The translations under genes were made by a program, and so were the position numbers. Source: Arachidicoccus rhizosphaerae (GTDB taxonomy: Bacteria; Bacteroidota; Bacteroidia; Chitinophagales; Chitinophagaceae). Taken from it: a stretch of DNA of 64,000 nt. Shown here piece by piece: positions 46,341 to 56,615 of this stretch. The stretch spans positions 98,653-162,652 of the forward strand of contig NZ_FNQY01000011.1 in the NCBI RefSeq assembly GCF_900107765.1, given 5' to 3'. How positions within the stretch are numbered: position 1 is the stretch's first letter; each line of letters opens with the position of its first letter. Under the pieces are notes generated by a model. The model searched no databases and was not told the origin of the DNA. It saw nothing but the letters and a program-made list of their open reading frames with translations.

Positions 46341-48713
46341 TCACTCCGTTTTGAGACTGTTGACCGGACTAGTACTGGCCACCTTCCATGCCTTCCCGCA
46401 TATGGTGGCTAAAGCTATTACCAAGGAAATACAAAAAGCTTCCACAAACCATAAAACAGAGATATGGATACGATAATCAAATTTTGACAACCACACATGT
46501 GCCAGATAAATAGCAACAGGAGTGGACACAATAAAGGAAATGAAAAGCATGGACAGAAATCCCTTGGATAATAACAGAAAAAGACGCTTGGCAGAGGCGC
46601 CTAAAACTTTTCTTATACCAATTTCCTTCATTCGCATTTCTGCCATATACGTCATCAACCCGAATAACCCTAAACAGGATATAAAGATGGCCAGACCGGC
46701 AGCAAATACAGCAATCTGCCGGTAGCGCTCTGACTGTTCAAACTTCTTTTGAAAAGCCTGGTCCGCAAAGTTGTAGCTAAACGGGAATCCCGGATTATAC
46801 TGGTCAAAGACTTTTTTGATGGTACTTAAATTCTCCTGAACCGGATGAGCAGGGTTTAACCGGTAATGGATGACATCAAACCAGGATCTCGGGCCCTCAA
46901 TCATCATGGGCCTGATATTTTCAAAAGGACCGTCAATCACAAAATCCTTAATAACTCCAACGACATGCCATTCAGCCCTGTTATCCTTAACAATCGTACC
47001 AATTTCCTGTTTGAGATGCATCGCTTTTACGGCAGACTCCGTAAGTATCATGGCCGTACTGTCCGCAGGATACTTATAAATATCGATATCCCGCCCCTTT
47101 ATTAACTTCATCCCCAAAGTTTTGACCATATCCGCATCTGAACTGAAACGTAAGAATTGAATATTTGATGCATCAGCAGAAGACCCCGTCCAGCTCATGC
47201 CCCAGCCATTACTCTGAGACAAGGAGACAGGAGACATATTTTTGGACACCGAACTTACCGCACCGCTTTGAAGTAATGCATTTCTGAGGGGAAGATAATT
47301 CTGATCCAGATGACCGGAAAACCAGCTAAACATCAAACCATCCTTTTCATATCCCAGGCTACGGCTTCTGGCATAATTGATGTTTTCTACAATCATAATG
47401 GTCCCTACAATCAGTACCATTGAAATTGTAAACTGAACGACAAATAACACAGAGCGCAGGTTCAGTTTTGCGGACATTCTTTTAAACTTCCCTCCCAGGA
47501 CTTTAATCGGACTAAAGGAGGATAAATACAGTGCCGGATAACTGCCCGCCATTAAAGTTGTTGCTAGGATCAATATACCTAAGGCCAGTGCCAGTTTTAA
47601 GTTAAATACCGGCCTGAGATCCATGTCTACCAAATGATTGAAAAACGGTAAAATAAGTAAAGCCAGCGCCCCTGCAATGATAAATGCGGCCAAGGTAAGC
47701 AGCAGCCCTTCTGTCAGAAACTGGATCATCAGTTTTTTTCGGGACGCTCCAAGGGCCTTTTTCACGCCTACCTCACGTGCCCTTTGTTCACTTTGAGCCG
47801 TTGTAAGGTTCATAAAATTAAAACAAGCCAGCAGCAGCATAAAAATGCCAATGACGATCATGGACTTTACCAGTACAATCCGTCCTGTTACAAATTCACC
47901 GTTTTGTTGCGTATCATATAAATAATTTCTGGAAAAAGGCTCGGCCAGGATTTTATAAGCAGTATTGGGATTTGTGGAATGCCGGCCGACAAAACCCTCA
48001 ATTTTCCGATTGAAGCCGGCTAGCGGTGTACCCTTAGCCACCTTTATGAAAGTCTGTACATTATTATTAAACCAGTTGGAATCCACAAATCCAAGTTTTG
48101 CGCCGTATTTCCAACTGAGGATATAATTGCTTTTAAACATGGTATTTGCCGGAAAATCCTTCAGCACCCCTGTCACTTTCAGAACGTCAACGCTATCAAT
48201 TTTTATGGACCTGCCAACTGCCTCTGCAGCTTTATCCCCGAATAATGTTTTGGCAAACTGCTGCGTAATCACAATGCCGTTTCCATTATCCCAATCCATA
48301 GTCGGGCCGCCCTCGACAAAAGAAAATCCGAACATTTTAAAAAAGTCAGGATCGGCAAAACTACCTTGATCCGCCTCCAGTATTTTGTCATTGGCCGTAA
48401 ATAAAAATTTCCAGTTATTATCATAACGTGTCATGGCTGAGACCTCAGGCACCTCCTGAATCATCGTAGGTCCCAATATCTTAGGCACCCATTTCCAGGT
48501 TTGCATTTCGCCGCTGACAACACCTTTGCAACGCAGGATATACAACTGGCTTTCATCCTTATAAAACCGGTCATACCGCGTCATATTATACACCCAGAGT
48601 CCGATCAGCATCGCTCCTGCCATCCCAATGGCAAGGCCGGTGATATTAAGGACGGAAAAGAGTTTATTCCTTCTGAAGTTTCTGAGTGCGGGTTTTATAT
48701 ATAAATTAAACAT
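46341..48713 (-). CDS. MacB/FtsX-type ABC permease (cluster permease 3)
   Basis: A 790-residue permease with the same two-module layout. The N-terminus RNKLFSVLNITGLAIGMAGAM and the paired FtsX motifs AREVGVKKALGASRKKL and MKEIGIRKVLGASAKRL are present. It is much closer to the neighbour at 48736 than to the other two: both contain WKW-PKILG and GRDIDIYKYPADS. This indicates a local gene duplication. Spacing to the neighbour is 22 bp. Confidence 0.92.
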   Translation of the reverse strand: MFNLYIKPALRNFRRNKLFSVLNITGLAIGMAGAMLIGLWVYNMTRYDRFYKDESQLYILRCKGVVSGEMQTWKWVPKILGPTMIQEVPEVSAMTRYDNNWKFLFTANDKILEADQGSFADPDFFKMFGFSFVEGGPTMDWDNGNGIVITQQFAKTLFGDKAAEAVGRSIKIDSVDVLKVTGVLKDFPANTMFKSNYILSWKYGAKLGFVDSNWFNNNVQTFIKVAKGTPLAGFNRKIEGFVGRHSTNPNTAYKILAEPFSRNYLYDTQQNGEFVTGRIVLVKSMIVIGIFMLLLACFNFMNLTTAQSEQRAREVGVKKALGASRKKLMIQFLTEGLLLTLAAFIIAGALALLILPFFNHLVDMDLRPVFNLKLALALGILILATTLMAGSYPALYLSSFSPIKVLGGKFKRMSAKLNLRSVLFVVQFTISMVLIVGTIMIVENINYARSRSLGYEKDGLMFSWFSGHLDQNYLPLRNALLQSGAVSSVSKNMSPVSLSQSNGWGMSWTGSSADASNIQFLRFSSDADMVKTLGMKLIKGRDIDIYKYPADSTAMILTESAVKAMHLKQEIGTIVKDNRAEWHVVGVIKDFVIDGPFENIRPMMIEGPRSWFDVIHYRLNPAHPVQENLSTIKKVFDQYNPGFPFSYNFADQAFQKKFEQSERYRQIAVFAAGLAIFISCLGLFGLMTYMAEMRMKEIGIRKVLGASAKRLFLLLSKGFLSMLFISFIVSTPVAIYLAHVWLSKFDYRIHISVLWFVEAFCISLVIALATICGKAWKVASTSPVNSLKTE

Positions 48714-48735
48714 AGCGTATCGGCTTTAACTGCAT

Positions 48736-51096
48736 TTATTCCGTTTTCAGGCTTTGGACAGGATTCACCCTGGCTGCTTTCATCGCCTGAAAACTAACTG
48801 TTATAAAAGCAATCACCATCGCCATCATGACCGTTAATAAAAACCACCACCACTGTATCTCAACACTATAAGCAGAGGAGGATAACCACCGACGCATAAT
48901 ATAATAAGCCAGCGGGGCGCCCATCAAAAAAGAAATCAGAATCAGCTTTACGAATCCTTTTGAAAGAAGCCCTATAATACCCAGCGCACTGGCACCGAGT
49001 ACTTTCCTTACCCCGATTTCTTTGGTTCTGGTTTCTGCCATAAAGGTAATCAGACCGAAAAGTCCCAGGCAGGATATAAAAATTGTCAGGCCTGCAAAAA
49101 GCATGGACAGCTGGCCCAGTTTTTTATTCTCCTTAAATTTCTGGGCATACACTTCATCGGCAAAATGGTATTCAAAAGGATAATCGACGCTGTATTTGTC
49201 AAATATCGTTTTTATCCTCGCTAAATTATCATCGATGGAATGCCTGGGGTTTAACCGGTAGTGAACAACATTAAAATGTGCATAAGGCCCTTCGATCATC
49301 ATGGGTTTAATCTTCTCAAAAGGTTGATCTATTACAAAATCACTGACCACACCCACCACTGTAAACTTCGTATCCCCATCCACGACATTTACACCGATCG
49401 GATTTTTAAGTCCCATCGCCGATACGGCAGAAGCCGTTAGGATCATAGCCGAACTGTCTGCAGGATATTTATAGATGTCAATATCCCGCCCGCTGATTAA
49501 ATGCATACCCATGGTTTTCACCATATCCGCATCTGTGCTATATCTTTCAAAATCTATTTTTTCGATTTCATTATGTGAACCCGGCCAACTGACGCCCCAT
49601 GAATCACTGGAACGGTTGGTAATAGGAGACATATTTTTAGAGACCGAAGTAACGGCTCCTGACTGCAGCAATTCGTTTCTGAGCACCGGATAGCTTTTGC
49701 GCAGGTTCGCATTCAGTGCAGAATATAGCAGTTCGTTTTGATCATATCCCGTGTCGCGGTTTTGCACATAACGCGTATCCTGGGTAATCATAATAGTCGA
49801 AAGTATAAGAATAATGGCCACTGTAAACTGAGCCACCACCAATACGGATCTGGCACTGAGTTTACCGCGGACTTTGGTCAGCCTGCCTTTGAGCACCTTA
49901 ACCGGCGCAAAAGAGGACAGGTAAAAAGCAGGATAACTACCGGCTAAGAGCCCTGTCACCACCATAAGCCCGATCGCCAGTACCCAGCCCGTCCAGCCAA
50001 AATGCCAGGAAAGCTTCATCTCTACCAAATTGCCAAAGGCAGGCAATACCAGCAGAACGATCCCTACCGCAATAACAAAGGCCAGTAAAGCAAGTAATAC
50101 ACTTTCTACCAGAAATTGAGTGATTAATTTTGATTTAGTCGCTCCGATTACTTTTTTCACGCCTACTTCCTTTGCCCGGCGCTCACTTTGCGCTGTACTT
50201 AGGTTCATGAAATTGATGCAGGCAATCAGCAACAGTAAAAGGCCTATGATGGCCAGACACCTGACCACGACAATTTTTCCGGAATCAAAATGTCCGTTGT
50301 GCTGCTCATTATATAAATAATTATCTTTAAACGGTGTCGCAAACAAAGTTATCGTCCAGTCCGGACGGTGCTCCCTGGTCACGTTCTTAACCGCATTATT
50401 AAAGACCGATAAGGAGGCACCCTTTTTTAATTTTATAAAAGTCTCCACCGAATTATTGCCCCAACTGCTATCTACCGCACCAAAGCGGTTGGCATACCCC
50501 CAGCTCAACAGATAATCAGACTTTAAAACCGTATTTTCAGGCATATCCTTGATCACCGCTGCAATCTTTAAGTATTGTGCCGTATCCAGTTTAATGGTTT
50601 GTCCCACCACATCCGTCGTCCCATATAAAGATTTAGCCAGCGACTGAGACAAAATAATAGCCGTTCCGTTATTCCAGTCATCAGAGATACTGCCGCTGAG
50701 CAGGGGAAAACTGAACATCTTAAAAAAGCCGCTATCTACCAGAGAGCCCTCATTATTTTGTATTTTATGTTCACCCTGGGTAAATAAAAAGGATACCCCC
50801 GAGCTAACCCGGGTCCAATCCTCAATTTCCGGACGCAGATCAGCCAGCGTCGATCCCAAAATCTTGGGTGTCCATTTCCAGGCCTGCATGTCTCCATTTA
50901 CTCTATCCAGATTGGCCATCACATACAACTGGTCTTCATCTTTATGAAACCTGTCATAGCCAAGCATATGTTGCAATAAAATAGCAATCAGCAGGGCGCC
51001 CGCCATACCAATAGCCAGCCCGAAAATATTCAGGCCGGAAAAAAGTTTATTGCGTTTTAAACTACGCCAGGCGGTTTTCAGATAATTTTTAATCAT
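48736..51096 (-). CDS. MacB/FtsX-type ABC permease (cluster permease 2)
   Basis: A 786-residue permease, sister of the one at 46341. FtsX modules are AKEVGVKKVIGATKSKL and TKEIGVRKVLGASALGI, and the second periplasmic domain holds HLISGRDIDIYKYPADS. The N-terminus (RNKLFSGLNIFGLAIGMAG) gives the first membrane helix. It lies 52 bp downstream of the consensus ATPase gene, so these two are the most likely ATPase-permease pair. Confidence 0.92.
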   Translation of the reverse strand: MIKNYLKTAWRSLKRNKLFSGLNIFGLAIGMAGALLIAILLQHMLGYDRFHKDEDQLYVMANLDRVNGDMQAWKWTPKILGSTLADLRPEIEDWTRVSSGVSFLFTQGEHKIQNNEGSLVDSGFFKMFSFPLLSGSISDDWNNGTAIILSQSLAKSLYGTTDVVGQTIKLDTAQYLKIAAVIKDMPENTVLKSDYLLSWGYANRFGAVDSSWGNNSVETFIKLKKGASLSVFNNAVKNVTREHRPDWTITLFATPFKDNYLYNEQHNGHFDSGKIVVVRCLAIIGLLLLLIACINFMNLSTAQSERRAKEVGVKKVIGATKSKLITQFLVESVLLALLAFVIAVGIVLLVLPAFGNLVEMKLSWHFGWTGWVLAIGLMVVTGLLAGSYPAFYLSSFAPVKVLKGRLTKVRGKLSARSVLVVAQFTVAIILILSTIMITQDTRYVQNRDTGYDQNELLYSALNANLRKSYPVLRNELLQSGAVTSVSKNMSPITNRSSDSWGVSWPGSHNEIEKIDFERYSTDADMVKTMGMHLISGRDIDIYKYPADSSAMILTASAVSAMGLKNPIGVNVVDGDTKFTVVGVVSDFVIDQPFEKIKPMMIEGPYAHFNVVHYRLNPRHSIDDNLARIKTIFDKYSVDYPFEYHFADEVYAQKFKENKKLGQLSMLFAGLTIFISCLGLFGLITFMAETRTKEIGVRKVLGASALGIIGLLSKGFVKLILISFLMGAPLAYYIMRRWLSSSAYSVEIQWWWFLLTVMMAMVIAFITVSFQAMKAARVNPVQSLKTE

Positions 51097-51148
51097 GACA
51101 TCTGCTTTTTAGATACACAAATAGAGGCATAGAGAATGGAAGTAGTCG

Positions 51149-51868
51149 TCAGGCATTCTCTTTCAGATCGGTATCCGGAATATAATCCAGCTCCCTTAAT
51201 ATGTTTTCCGTGATTTTTTCTCCATCCAGCATCCGGATAATGCGGTGACTGAACTTGGCATCATGTTCACTGTGTGTCACCATGATAATGGTGGTACCGG
51301 CTTCATTGAGCGAAGTGAGCATATCCATGACCTCATTACCATTATGTGAGTCCAGATTACCGGTCGGCTCATCCGCTAGTATCAGCTTTGGCTTATTCAC
51401 AACAGCTCTTGCAACCGCTACACGCTGCTGCTGCCCACCGGACAGCTGTTGGGGAAAATGATTCTTACGGTGCATAATCTGCATTTTTTCCAGGGTTTCC
51501 TCCACCATCACCTTTCTGTCAGCCGGCCTGATATTATTATAAATCAGGGGTAATTCCACATTTTCATAAACGGTTAACTCATCAATCAGATTAAAGCTCT
51601 GGAATACGAAGCCAATGTTCTTTTTACGCAGCATGGCTCTTTTCTGTTCATTAAAATGGGCGATTTCCTGACCGTTAAAAATAAAACTGCCTCCATCGCA
51701 ATCATCCAGCAGCCCCAGTATATTTAAAAGCGTCGACTTACCACATCCGGAAGGACCCATAATCGCCACAAATTCTCCTTGTCTTACTTCAAAGGACATC
51801 TTATTAATGGCAACGGTCTCAATAAGATCCGTTCTGTATATTTTTTCTAGATCTGTAATTTTAATCAT
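51149..51868 (-). CDS. MacB/LolD-type ABC ATPase (consensus form)
   Basis: ABC ATPase of 239 residues with Walker A GPSGCGKST, signature LSGGQQQRVAVARAV, Walker [11 protein letters not shown]-loop NLDS and H-loop VTHSE. It has an extra C-terminal tail ENILRELDYIPDTDLKENA. The LolD/MacB hallmark [18 protein letters not shown] is present. It drives one or more of the flanking permeases. It follows the SGDI-repeat lipoprotein gene after 47 bp. Confidence 0.95.
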   Translation of the reverse strand: MIKITDLEKIYRTDLIETVAINKMSFEVRQGEFVAIMGPSGCGKSTLLNILGLLDDCDGGSFIFNGQEIAHFNEQKRAMLRKKNIGFVFQSFNLIDELTVYENVELPLIYNNIRPADRKVMVEETLEKMQIMHRKNHFPQQLSGGQQQRVAVARAVVNKPKLILADEPTGNLDSHNGNEVMDMLTSLNEAGTTIIMVTHSEHDAKFSHRIIRMLDGEKITENILRELDYIPDTDLKENA

Positions 51869-51915
51869 GATCCTGTATTTTAAATGATTTTTACAATAGT
51901 ATTATTTAAGCACCC

Positions 51916-52848
51916 TTATGGCCTGCTGATTTTAATGTCTCCGCTGACGGTTTCCACACTAAGCGTCTGTCCGCCACCATTTAACTGAGCCACAATCTTT
52001 CTTTTGCTTTTAGTATCATACTTTACGTCCGCGACACGGTCCAGGTCGATGTCTCCGCTGACGGTTGCAGCTCTAAACGTAATACCGCTATTGCCTGCAA
52101 TCGTTAACTGAATATCGCCCGATGTTGACCGGAGTTTTACCTCATCTGCCAGTGCCCTGGTCTTAACGGCAATATCACCGCTGGTCGTCACTGCGCTTTG
52201 TAGCCTCGTCATGGCCTGCGCCTTAATATCACCGGAGGTGGAGGTGGCAGCAAAGCTGCCTTTCACGTCACGGGCTTCCACATCCCCGGAAACGGAAGAA
52301 GCTTTTACATTGCCCGTGATATCACTAAGATCAATATCTCCGCTGGTGGTAGCTATACTGGCGCCCCCTGCCCCTTTCAGTTCAATATCTCCGCTGACAG
52401 ACTGTAGCTGGCTTAGCGCACTTTTAGGCATATGTAAGATAAATTTCATATTCAGCCCCTGATTATTAGGAATGCGGCTGGTTTTATGCTCCACTTTTAC
52501 CCGTAGCGTACCACCGGACAGCTCATCCGTAATCCTGTAATATCTATCCAACCTGGTTTTTATTTCTGCGGCGGACAGCGGTTTATTATTCGGGCCTTTG
52601 ACCAGCACTTCCAGAGTCGCAGAACCCGAGGCGTCTCCGTAAACCTCAATATCTGAGCTAACCGTAGCCACATCCAGCGTTTTTATCTGGCTGGAAACAT
52701 ACTGCTTTTTAAACAAGGATTTGTAATTATCCTTTTGCAGGACTGTACTAACTAAAGAGGTTCCGTCCTCTGAGGGATGGTTCTCCTGAATACAGGACGC
52801 TCCCAGCATAAAAGTAATCAGGGCAATGGCCAATATATTTTTTCTCAT
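51916..52848 (-). CDS. DUF4097-type beta-repeat lipoprotein
   Basis: A 310-residue lipoprotein (lipobox GASC, Cys19). From about 150 onward the chain is a ladder of about 20-residue strands, each ending in SGD(I/V). Eight clear copies occur, such as SVSGDIEL, TTSGDIDL, STSGDIKA and TVSGDIKI. This is the DUF4097/adhesin-head pattern, expected to form a right-handed beta-helix outside the cytoplasm. It lies inside the transporter cluster, between permease 1 and the ATPase, so it is probably part of the same envelope function. Role unknown. Confidence 0.85.
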   Translation of the reverse strand: MRKNILAIALITFMLGASCIQENHPSEDGTSLVSTVLQKDNYKSLFKKQYVSSQIKTLDVATVSSDIEVYGDASGSATLEVLVKGPNNKPLSAAEIKTRLDRYYRITDELSGGTLRVKVEHKTSRIPNNQGLNMKFILHMPKSALSQLQSVSGDIELKGAGGASIATTSGDIDLSDITGNVKASSVSGDVEARDVKGSFAATSTSGDIKAQAMTRLQSAVTTSGDIAVKTRALADEVKLRSTSGDIQLTIAGNSGITFRAATVSGDIDLDRVADVKYDTKSKRKIVAQLNGGGQTLSVETVSGDIKISRP

Positions 52849-52906
52849 TTTATTAATTTTATCAGGATATAAGCTAACTAAAAATATTTTTATAAGACAC
52901 CCGTTT

Positions 52907-55273
52907 TTATTCCGATTTGATGGCCCTTACGGGATTTAGTCTCCCTGCCTTAAAGGCCTGCGAGCTGACAGTAATAAAAGCGATCATCAACATTAAAATC
53001 GCCGTCACCAAAAATACATACCACTGAACACTTATCCGGTAATCAAAATCCATCAGGTAGTGATTCATCAGATAATAAGCCACGGGAAATGCAATCACGC
53101 AGGACAGCAACACCATCAGAATAAAGTCTCTGGTCAGCATTTTTACAACGGAACCAACAGAGGCGCCAAGCACCTTCCGGATGCCGATCTCCCGGGTTCT
53201 TTGTTCCGCCATAAAGGCCGACAACCCGAATAGACCCAGACAGGAGATTATAATTGCCAGACCGCCAAAAATAACGGCCAGGGCGCCTGTAAAACGCTGT
53301 TGCTTAAACTGATTTTCAAAGGCCTGATCCATAAAATGATAATCAAAGGCCTGACTGCCGTCAAATCCGGCAAACACAGACTTTAAGGTAGCCAGTGTGC
53401 CGGAGAGGTCTTTCCCGTCCTTTAAACGGATAAATATCATGCTGGCCTGCTCAGGGGCATTAAAAAATACCAGCGGAGCCGGTTTACTGGCAGCCACGTT
53501 ATTGTATAGAAAATCCCTGGTAATCCCTACAATCCTTAAATACTGTGAAGAATCATCACTATAATAGATCTGACCACCCACATGACCGGACTTACCCATT
53601 AGTTTTGCCAGGCTTTCATTGATGATGACCGCGTTGGAGTCGGCCCTGGGATCCTGATTAAATGCCCGCCCGGAGCTAAGCTGGATCCCCAATGTTTTCA
53701 AATAATCATCATCCGTTCTGACGTACGTAATCAACACCTTGTCTTCACTGCTACTACCTTCCCAGCGAAGACCGCTCCCATTGTTATACATGGCTAAAGG
53801 CGTATTTGATCCCAAAGAAAGATCCGCTACCTTACCGGTCTGCAAAACGGCCGCTTTAAGCGATGGAAAGGAGGCCATTAATTTTTGAGAAGCACTTACA
53901 TACAGCACATTATTTTTATTATAACCCAAGTCCCGGTCATGCATATGCCGGATTTGCTGATAGATGACAAAGATGGACACCATAATAATGGCAGATACTG
54001 AAAACTGTAAGACCACCAGAACCTTTCTGACCCATCCGGCACCGCCTGCTTTCAGGCTATGCCCTTTAAGTGCCGCAATCGGATTGAAGGAAGATAGGTA
54101 AAAAGCCGGATACAGACCCGCAATAAGGCCACTGACAAGACCCAGGCCCAGCAAAAACGCCATATGCCAGGGATTGAATAAATCCGGGTGTAAATGAAGG
54201 CCGATCAGGCCATTAAATAATGGCAGCGCCACGGCGATCAGTAGCAGGGCCAATAGCAATGCCAGAAAAGACATTACAACGGCCTCCAGGAGTAAGCGCA
54301 GCACCAGCTGTCTTCTGCTGGAGCCTAAAACCTTACGCAGCCCGATCTCCCGGGACCTCTTCTCACTTCTGGCCGTAGAGAGGTTCATAAAGTTGATGCA
54401 GGCAATTAAAAGAATAATCAGGGCAATTAAACTAAACATTTTTACCATGGTAATCCTGCCACCGGGCGCTTCCTTGGTACCGCTAAGATTGCCATGTAAG
54501 GCGATACGGTCCATGGGATACATAAAAAAAGTATTTTTCGAATCCGGGTTATGACTTTTCGCCAGACCAGAGAGCTGCTGATTGACCTGACCCTCAGTCA
54601 CACCGCTTTTTATCTTTACCCAGGCTCCGGTGGTGTTCGTATCCCAGGCATCCCAATCCTTATGTGCATTATAATACACCGAATAGGGCAATAAAATATT
54701 GACCGAAGCAAACTCCATATTATCTGCTGGATCCTTAAATACTCCTTTAATCTGATAAGGCTGCTGATCGATTAGTAAAGTCTTGCCCAAAGCCTCCGTA
54801 CTGCCAAAATAAGCAGTGGCCACCTTGGCCGATATCGCAATCCCGTCCGGACTATTTAAGGCGGCAGCTGCACTGCCTGCCAGCATCTCATAACTGAACA
54901 TTTGCAGAAACTCCGGATCCGTATAAGCGCCCTGCTCCGCAAAGTTCCGGTCACCCAGGGTTACATTAACGCCGTTGTCTGAGTAACGTACCACTGTTTC
55001 CACGCCCGGATACTTATTTTGTAATTCATCACGGATGGCAAAAGGCGTCACCGGAAAGGTATAGGTATCCTTACCATAGACCTGCGCATTTTCCATCCGG
55101 AAAATCCGGTCCCGGTCTTTTACCGTATGATTAAAGGTTGTATAATACTCTACCCATAGTAAGATGATGCCCGCACAGGCAATGCCTATGGCCAGCCCCA
55201 GGATATTAAGCACACTAAAAACCTTACTTCTTTTAAAATTCCGCCAGGTTGTTACTAAAAACCGTTTGAACAT
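52907..55273 (-). CDS. MacB/FtsX-type ABC permease (cluster permease 1)
   Basis: A 788-residue permease with the family layout: first helix FSVLNILGLAIGIACAGIIL, FtsX module 1 ACINFMNLSTARSEKRSREI-GLRKVLGSS, and FtsX module 2 ISCLGLFGLSAFMAEQRTRE-IGIRKVLGAS. It ends LNPVRAIKSE. By eye it is a distinct branch from permeases 2 and 3. It sits directly after the HlyD-type adaptor gene (53 bp), which suggests it is the permease that works with the TolC-HlyD pair. Confidence 0.92.
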   Translation of the reverse strand: MFKRFLVTTWRNFKRSKVFSVLNILGLAIGIACAGIILLWVEYYTTFNHTVKDRDRIFRMENAQVYGKDTYTFPVTPFAIRDELQNKYPGVETVVRYSDNGVNVTLGDRNFAEQGAYTDPEFLQMFSYEMLAGSAAAALNSPDGIAISAKVATAYFGSTEALGKTLLIDQQPYQIKGVFKDPADNMEFASVNILLPYSVYYNAHKDWDAWDTNTTGAWVKIKSGVTEGQVNQQLSGLAKSHNPDSKNTFFMYPMDRIALHGNLSGTKEAPGGRITMVKMFSLIALIILLIACINFMNLSTARSEKRSREIGLRKVLGSSRRQLVLRLLLEAVVMSFLALLLALLLIAVALPLFNGLIGLHLHPDLFNPWHMAFLLGLGLVSGLIAGLYPAFYLSSFNPIAALKGHSLKAGGAGWVRKVLVVLQFSVSAIIMVSIFVIYQQIRHMHDRDLGYNKNNVLYVSASQKLMASFPSLKAAVLQTGKVADLSLGSNTPLAMYNNGSGLRWEGSSSEDKVLITYVRTDDDYLKTLGIQLSSGRAFNQDPRADSNAVIINESLAKLMGKSGHVGGQIYYSDDSSQYLRIVGITRDFLYNNVAASKPAPLVFFNAPEQASMIFIRLKDGKDLSGTLATLKSVFAGFDGSQAFDYHFMDQAFENQFKQQRFTGALAVIFGGLAIIISCLGLFGLSAFMAEQRTREIGIRKVLGASVGSVVKMLTRDFILMVLLSCVIAFPVAYYLMNHYLMDFDYRISVQWYVFLVTAILMLMIAFITVSSQAFKAGRLNPVRAIKSE

Positions 55274-55326
55274 ATCTGCTTTTTTTTATGTTATTACAGG
55301 TTTCACCCTAAACTATATCCGCCCTG

Positions 55327-56577
55327 CTAATTAATCACCAGGGTTTCATTGTCTCCAAAATTATCATAACTGCTGGTCACCACCTTATCCCCCGGCTGCA
55401 GTCCTTTTAATACTTCATAATAATCCGGGTTCTGCCCTCCGATCTGGATATCTACTTTAAAGGCAGTGGAACCGTCTTTGCTGAGTTTGTAGATCCAGTT
55501 ACCCCCTGTTTTCTGGAAAAAGCCGCCTCTTGGAACCAGCAGTGCTTTCCTGTCGTCACTCAAAGTCAGCATAATCTGCAGGCTCTGTCCTCTATGAATC
55601 ACCTTTGGAGTTTTACCGTCAAAGGACATGTCTACCTGGAATCTCCCATTGGCTACAGAAGGATATACTTTTTTAACGCTCAGATGTAAGGTATCATTGC
55701 CGACAACCGCTGTACCGGTAAGTCCGGGAAAAACATTATTGATATAATGCTCATCCACATCCACCCTTACCTTATAATCACTGATGACATCAATTTGTCC
55801 GAGCCTTTCCCCTTTATTTTTATTTTGTCCCACTTCCGCGTCCAGGGAAGTCAATTGTCCGTCCACCGGTGCGCGTACGATCAGGTCGCCCACTTTTTGC
55901 TGCATCAGGGAGAAGGCTTTGTTAGCCCCGGAATAGAGTTTATTTTGCTGAGACAACTGCTGTACCTTATCCACAGAATCCTGCTGCAATAGGGTTTTCT
56001 GCAATTCCAGCTTTTTCACCAGGTAGTCATAGCTGATTTTCGCCTGTTCATACTCCTGACTGCCGATGGCCTTCTGGCTATATAATTTTTTATCCAGTTC
56101 ATAGACTCTCTTAGCTTCCTGTAGAGTGCTTTGTACATCGGCCAGCTGATTTAAGTTGCTCACAGAGGTCTGCCGGGCACCATTTTGCGCAATCTGCACC
56201 TGCATGAGGGTGTTGTATACATTATTTTGCTGTTCCACCAGGCTCATCATCAGATCCGGATTGGACAGACGCAAAATAGGTTCTCCTTTTTTCATCATGG
56301 CACCATCCTCTACATACCTTTCCTCTACCCGGCCGCCTTCCATGGCATCCAGATAGATGGTAGCGATAGGCATCACCACGCCATTGACCGGAATATAATT
56401 TTTAAATTGCCCCTCCGTCACCTCGCTGATGGTAATTCTCTCTTTATCCACATTAAGTCTGGATCCGCCGCTGGCATAATATATACTGCCGGCAATCAGG
56501 GCCGCTAAGGCCACGATACCTGCAATGGTCAGTATCTTCTTACGGGTCCAGGTTTTCTGTTCTATTGCTCTATCCAC
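55327..56577 (-). CDS. HlyD/MacA-type periplasmic adaptor protein
   Basis: A 416-residue membrane-fusion protein linking inner-membrane permeases to the outer-membrane channel. One N-terminal helix (TIAGIVALAALIAGSIYYA), a split lipoyl domain (GGRVEERYVEDGAMMKKGEPI and GDLIVRAPVDGQLTSLDAEV-GQ), a long coiled-coil hairpin between them (about 110-235) and beta-barrel and C-terminal parts (VRVDVDEHYINNVFPGLTG) are visible. It lies 38 bp after the TolC-like gene. Confidence 0.93.
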   Translation of the reverse strand: MDRAIEQKTWTRKKILTIAGIVALAALIAGSIYYASGGSRLNVDKERITISEVTEGQFKNYIPVNGVVMPIATIYLDAMEGGRVEERYVEDGAMMKKGEPILRLSNPDLMMSLVEQQNNVYNTLMQVQIAQNGARQTSVSNLNQLADVQSTLQEAKRVYELDKKLYSQKAIGSQEYEQAKISYDYLVKKLELQKTLLQQDSVDKVQQLSQQNKLYSGANKAFSLMQQKVGDLIVRAPVDGQLTSLDAEVGQNKNKGERLGQIDVISDYKVRVDVDEHYINNVFPGLTGTAVVGNDTLHLSVKKVYPSVANGRFQVDMSFDGKTPKVIHRGQSLQIMLTLSDDRKALLVPRGGFFQKTGGNWIYKLSKDGSTAFKVDIQIGGQNPDYYEVLKGLQPGDKVVTSSYDNFGDNETLVIN

Positions 56578-56615
56578 TGTGTAAAATTTAAAATGAGTTG
56601 ATCGTTATTTGCGGG

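Noticed and set aside
51916..52848. Repeated DNA pattern considered as a CRISPR-like or satellite repeat
   Set aside because: The repeats are protein-level SGDI strands with diverged codons and uneven spacing, not near-identical DNA repeats with spacers.
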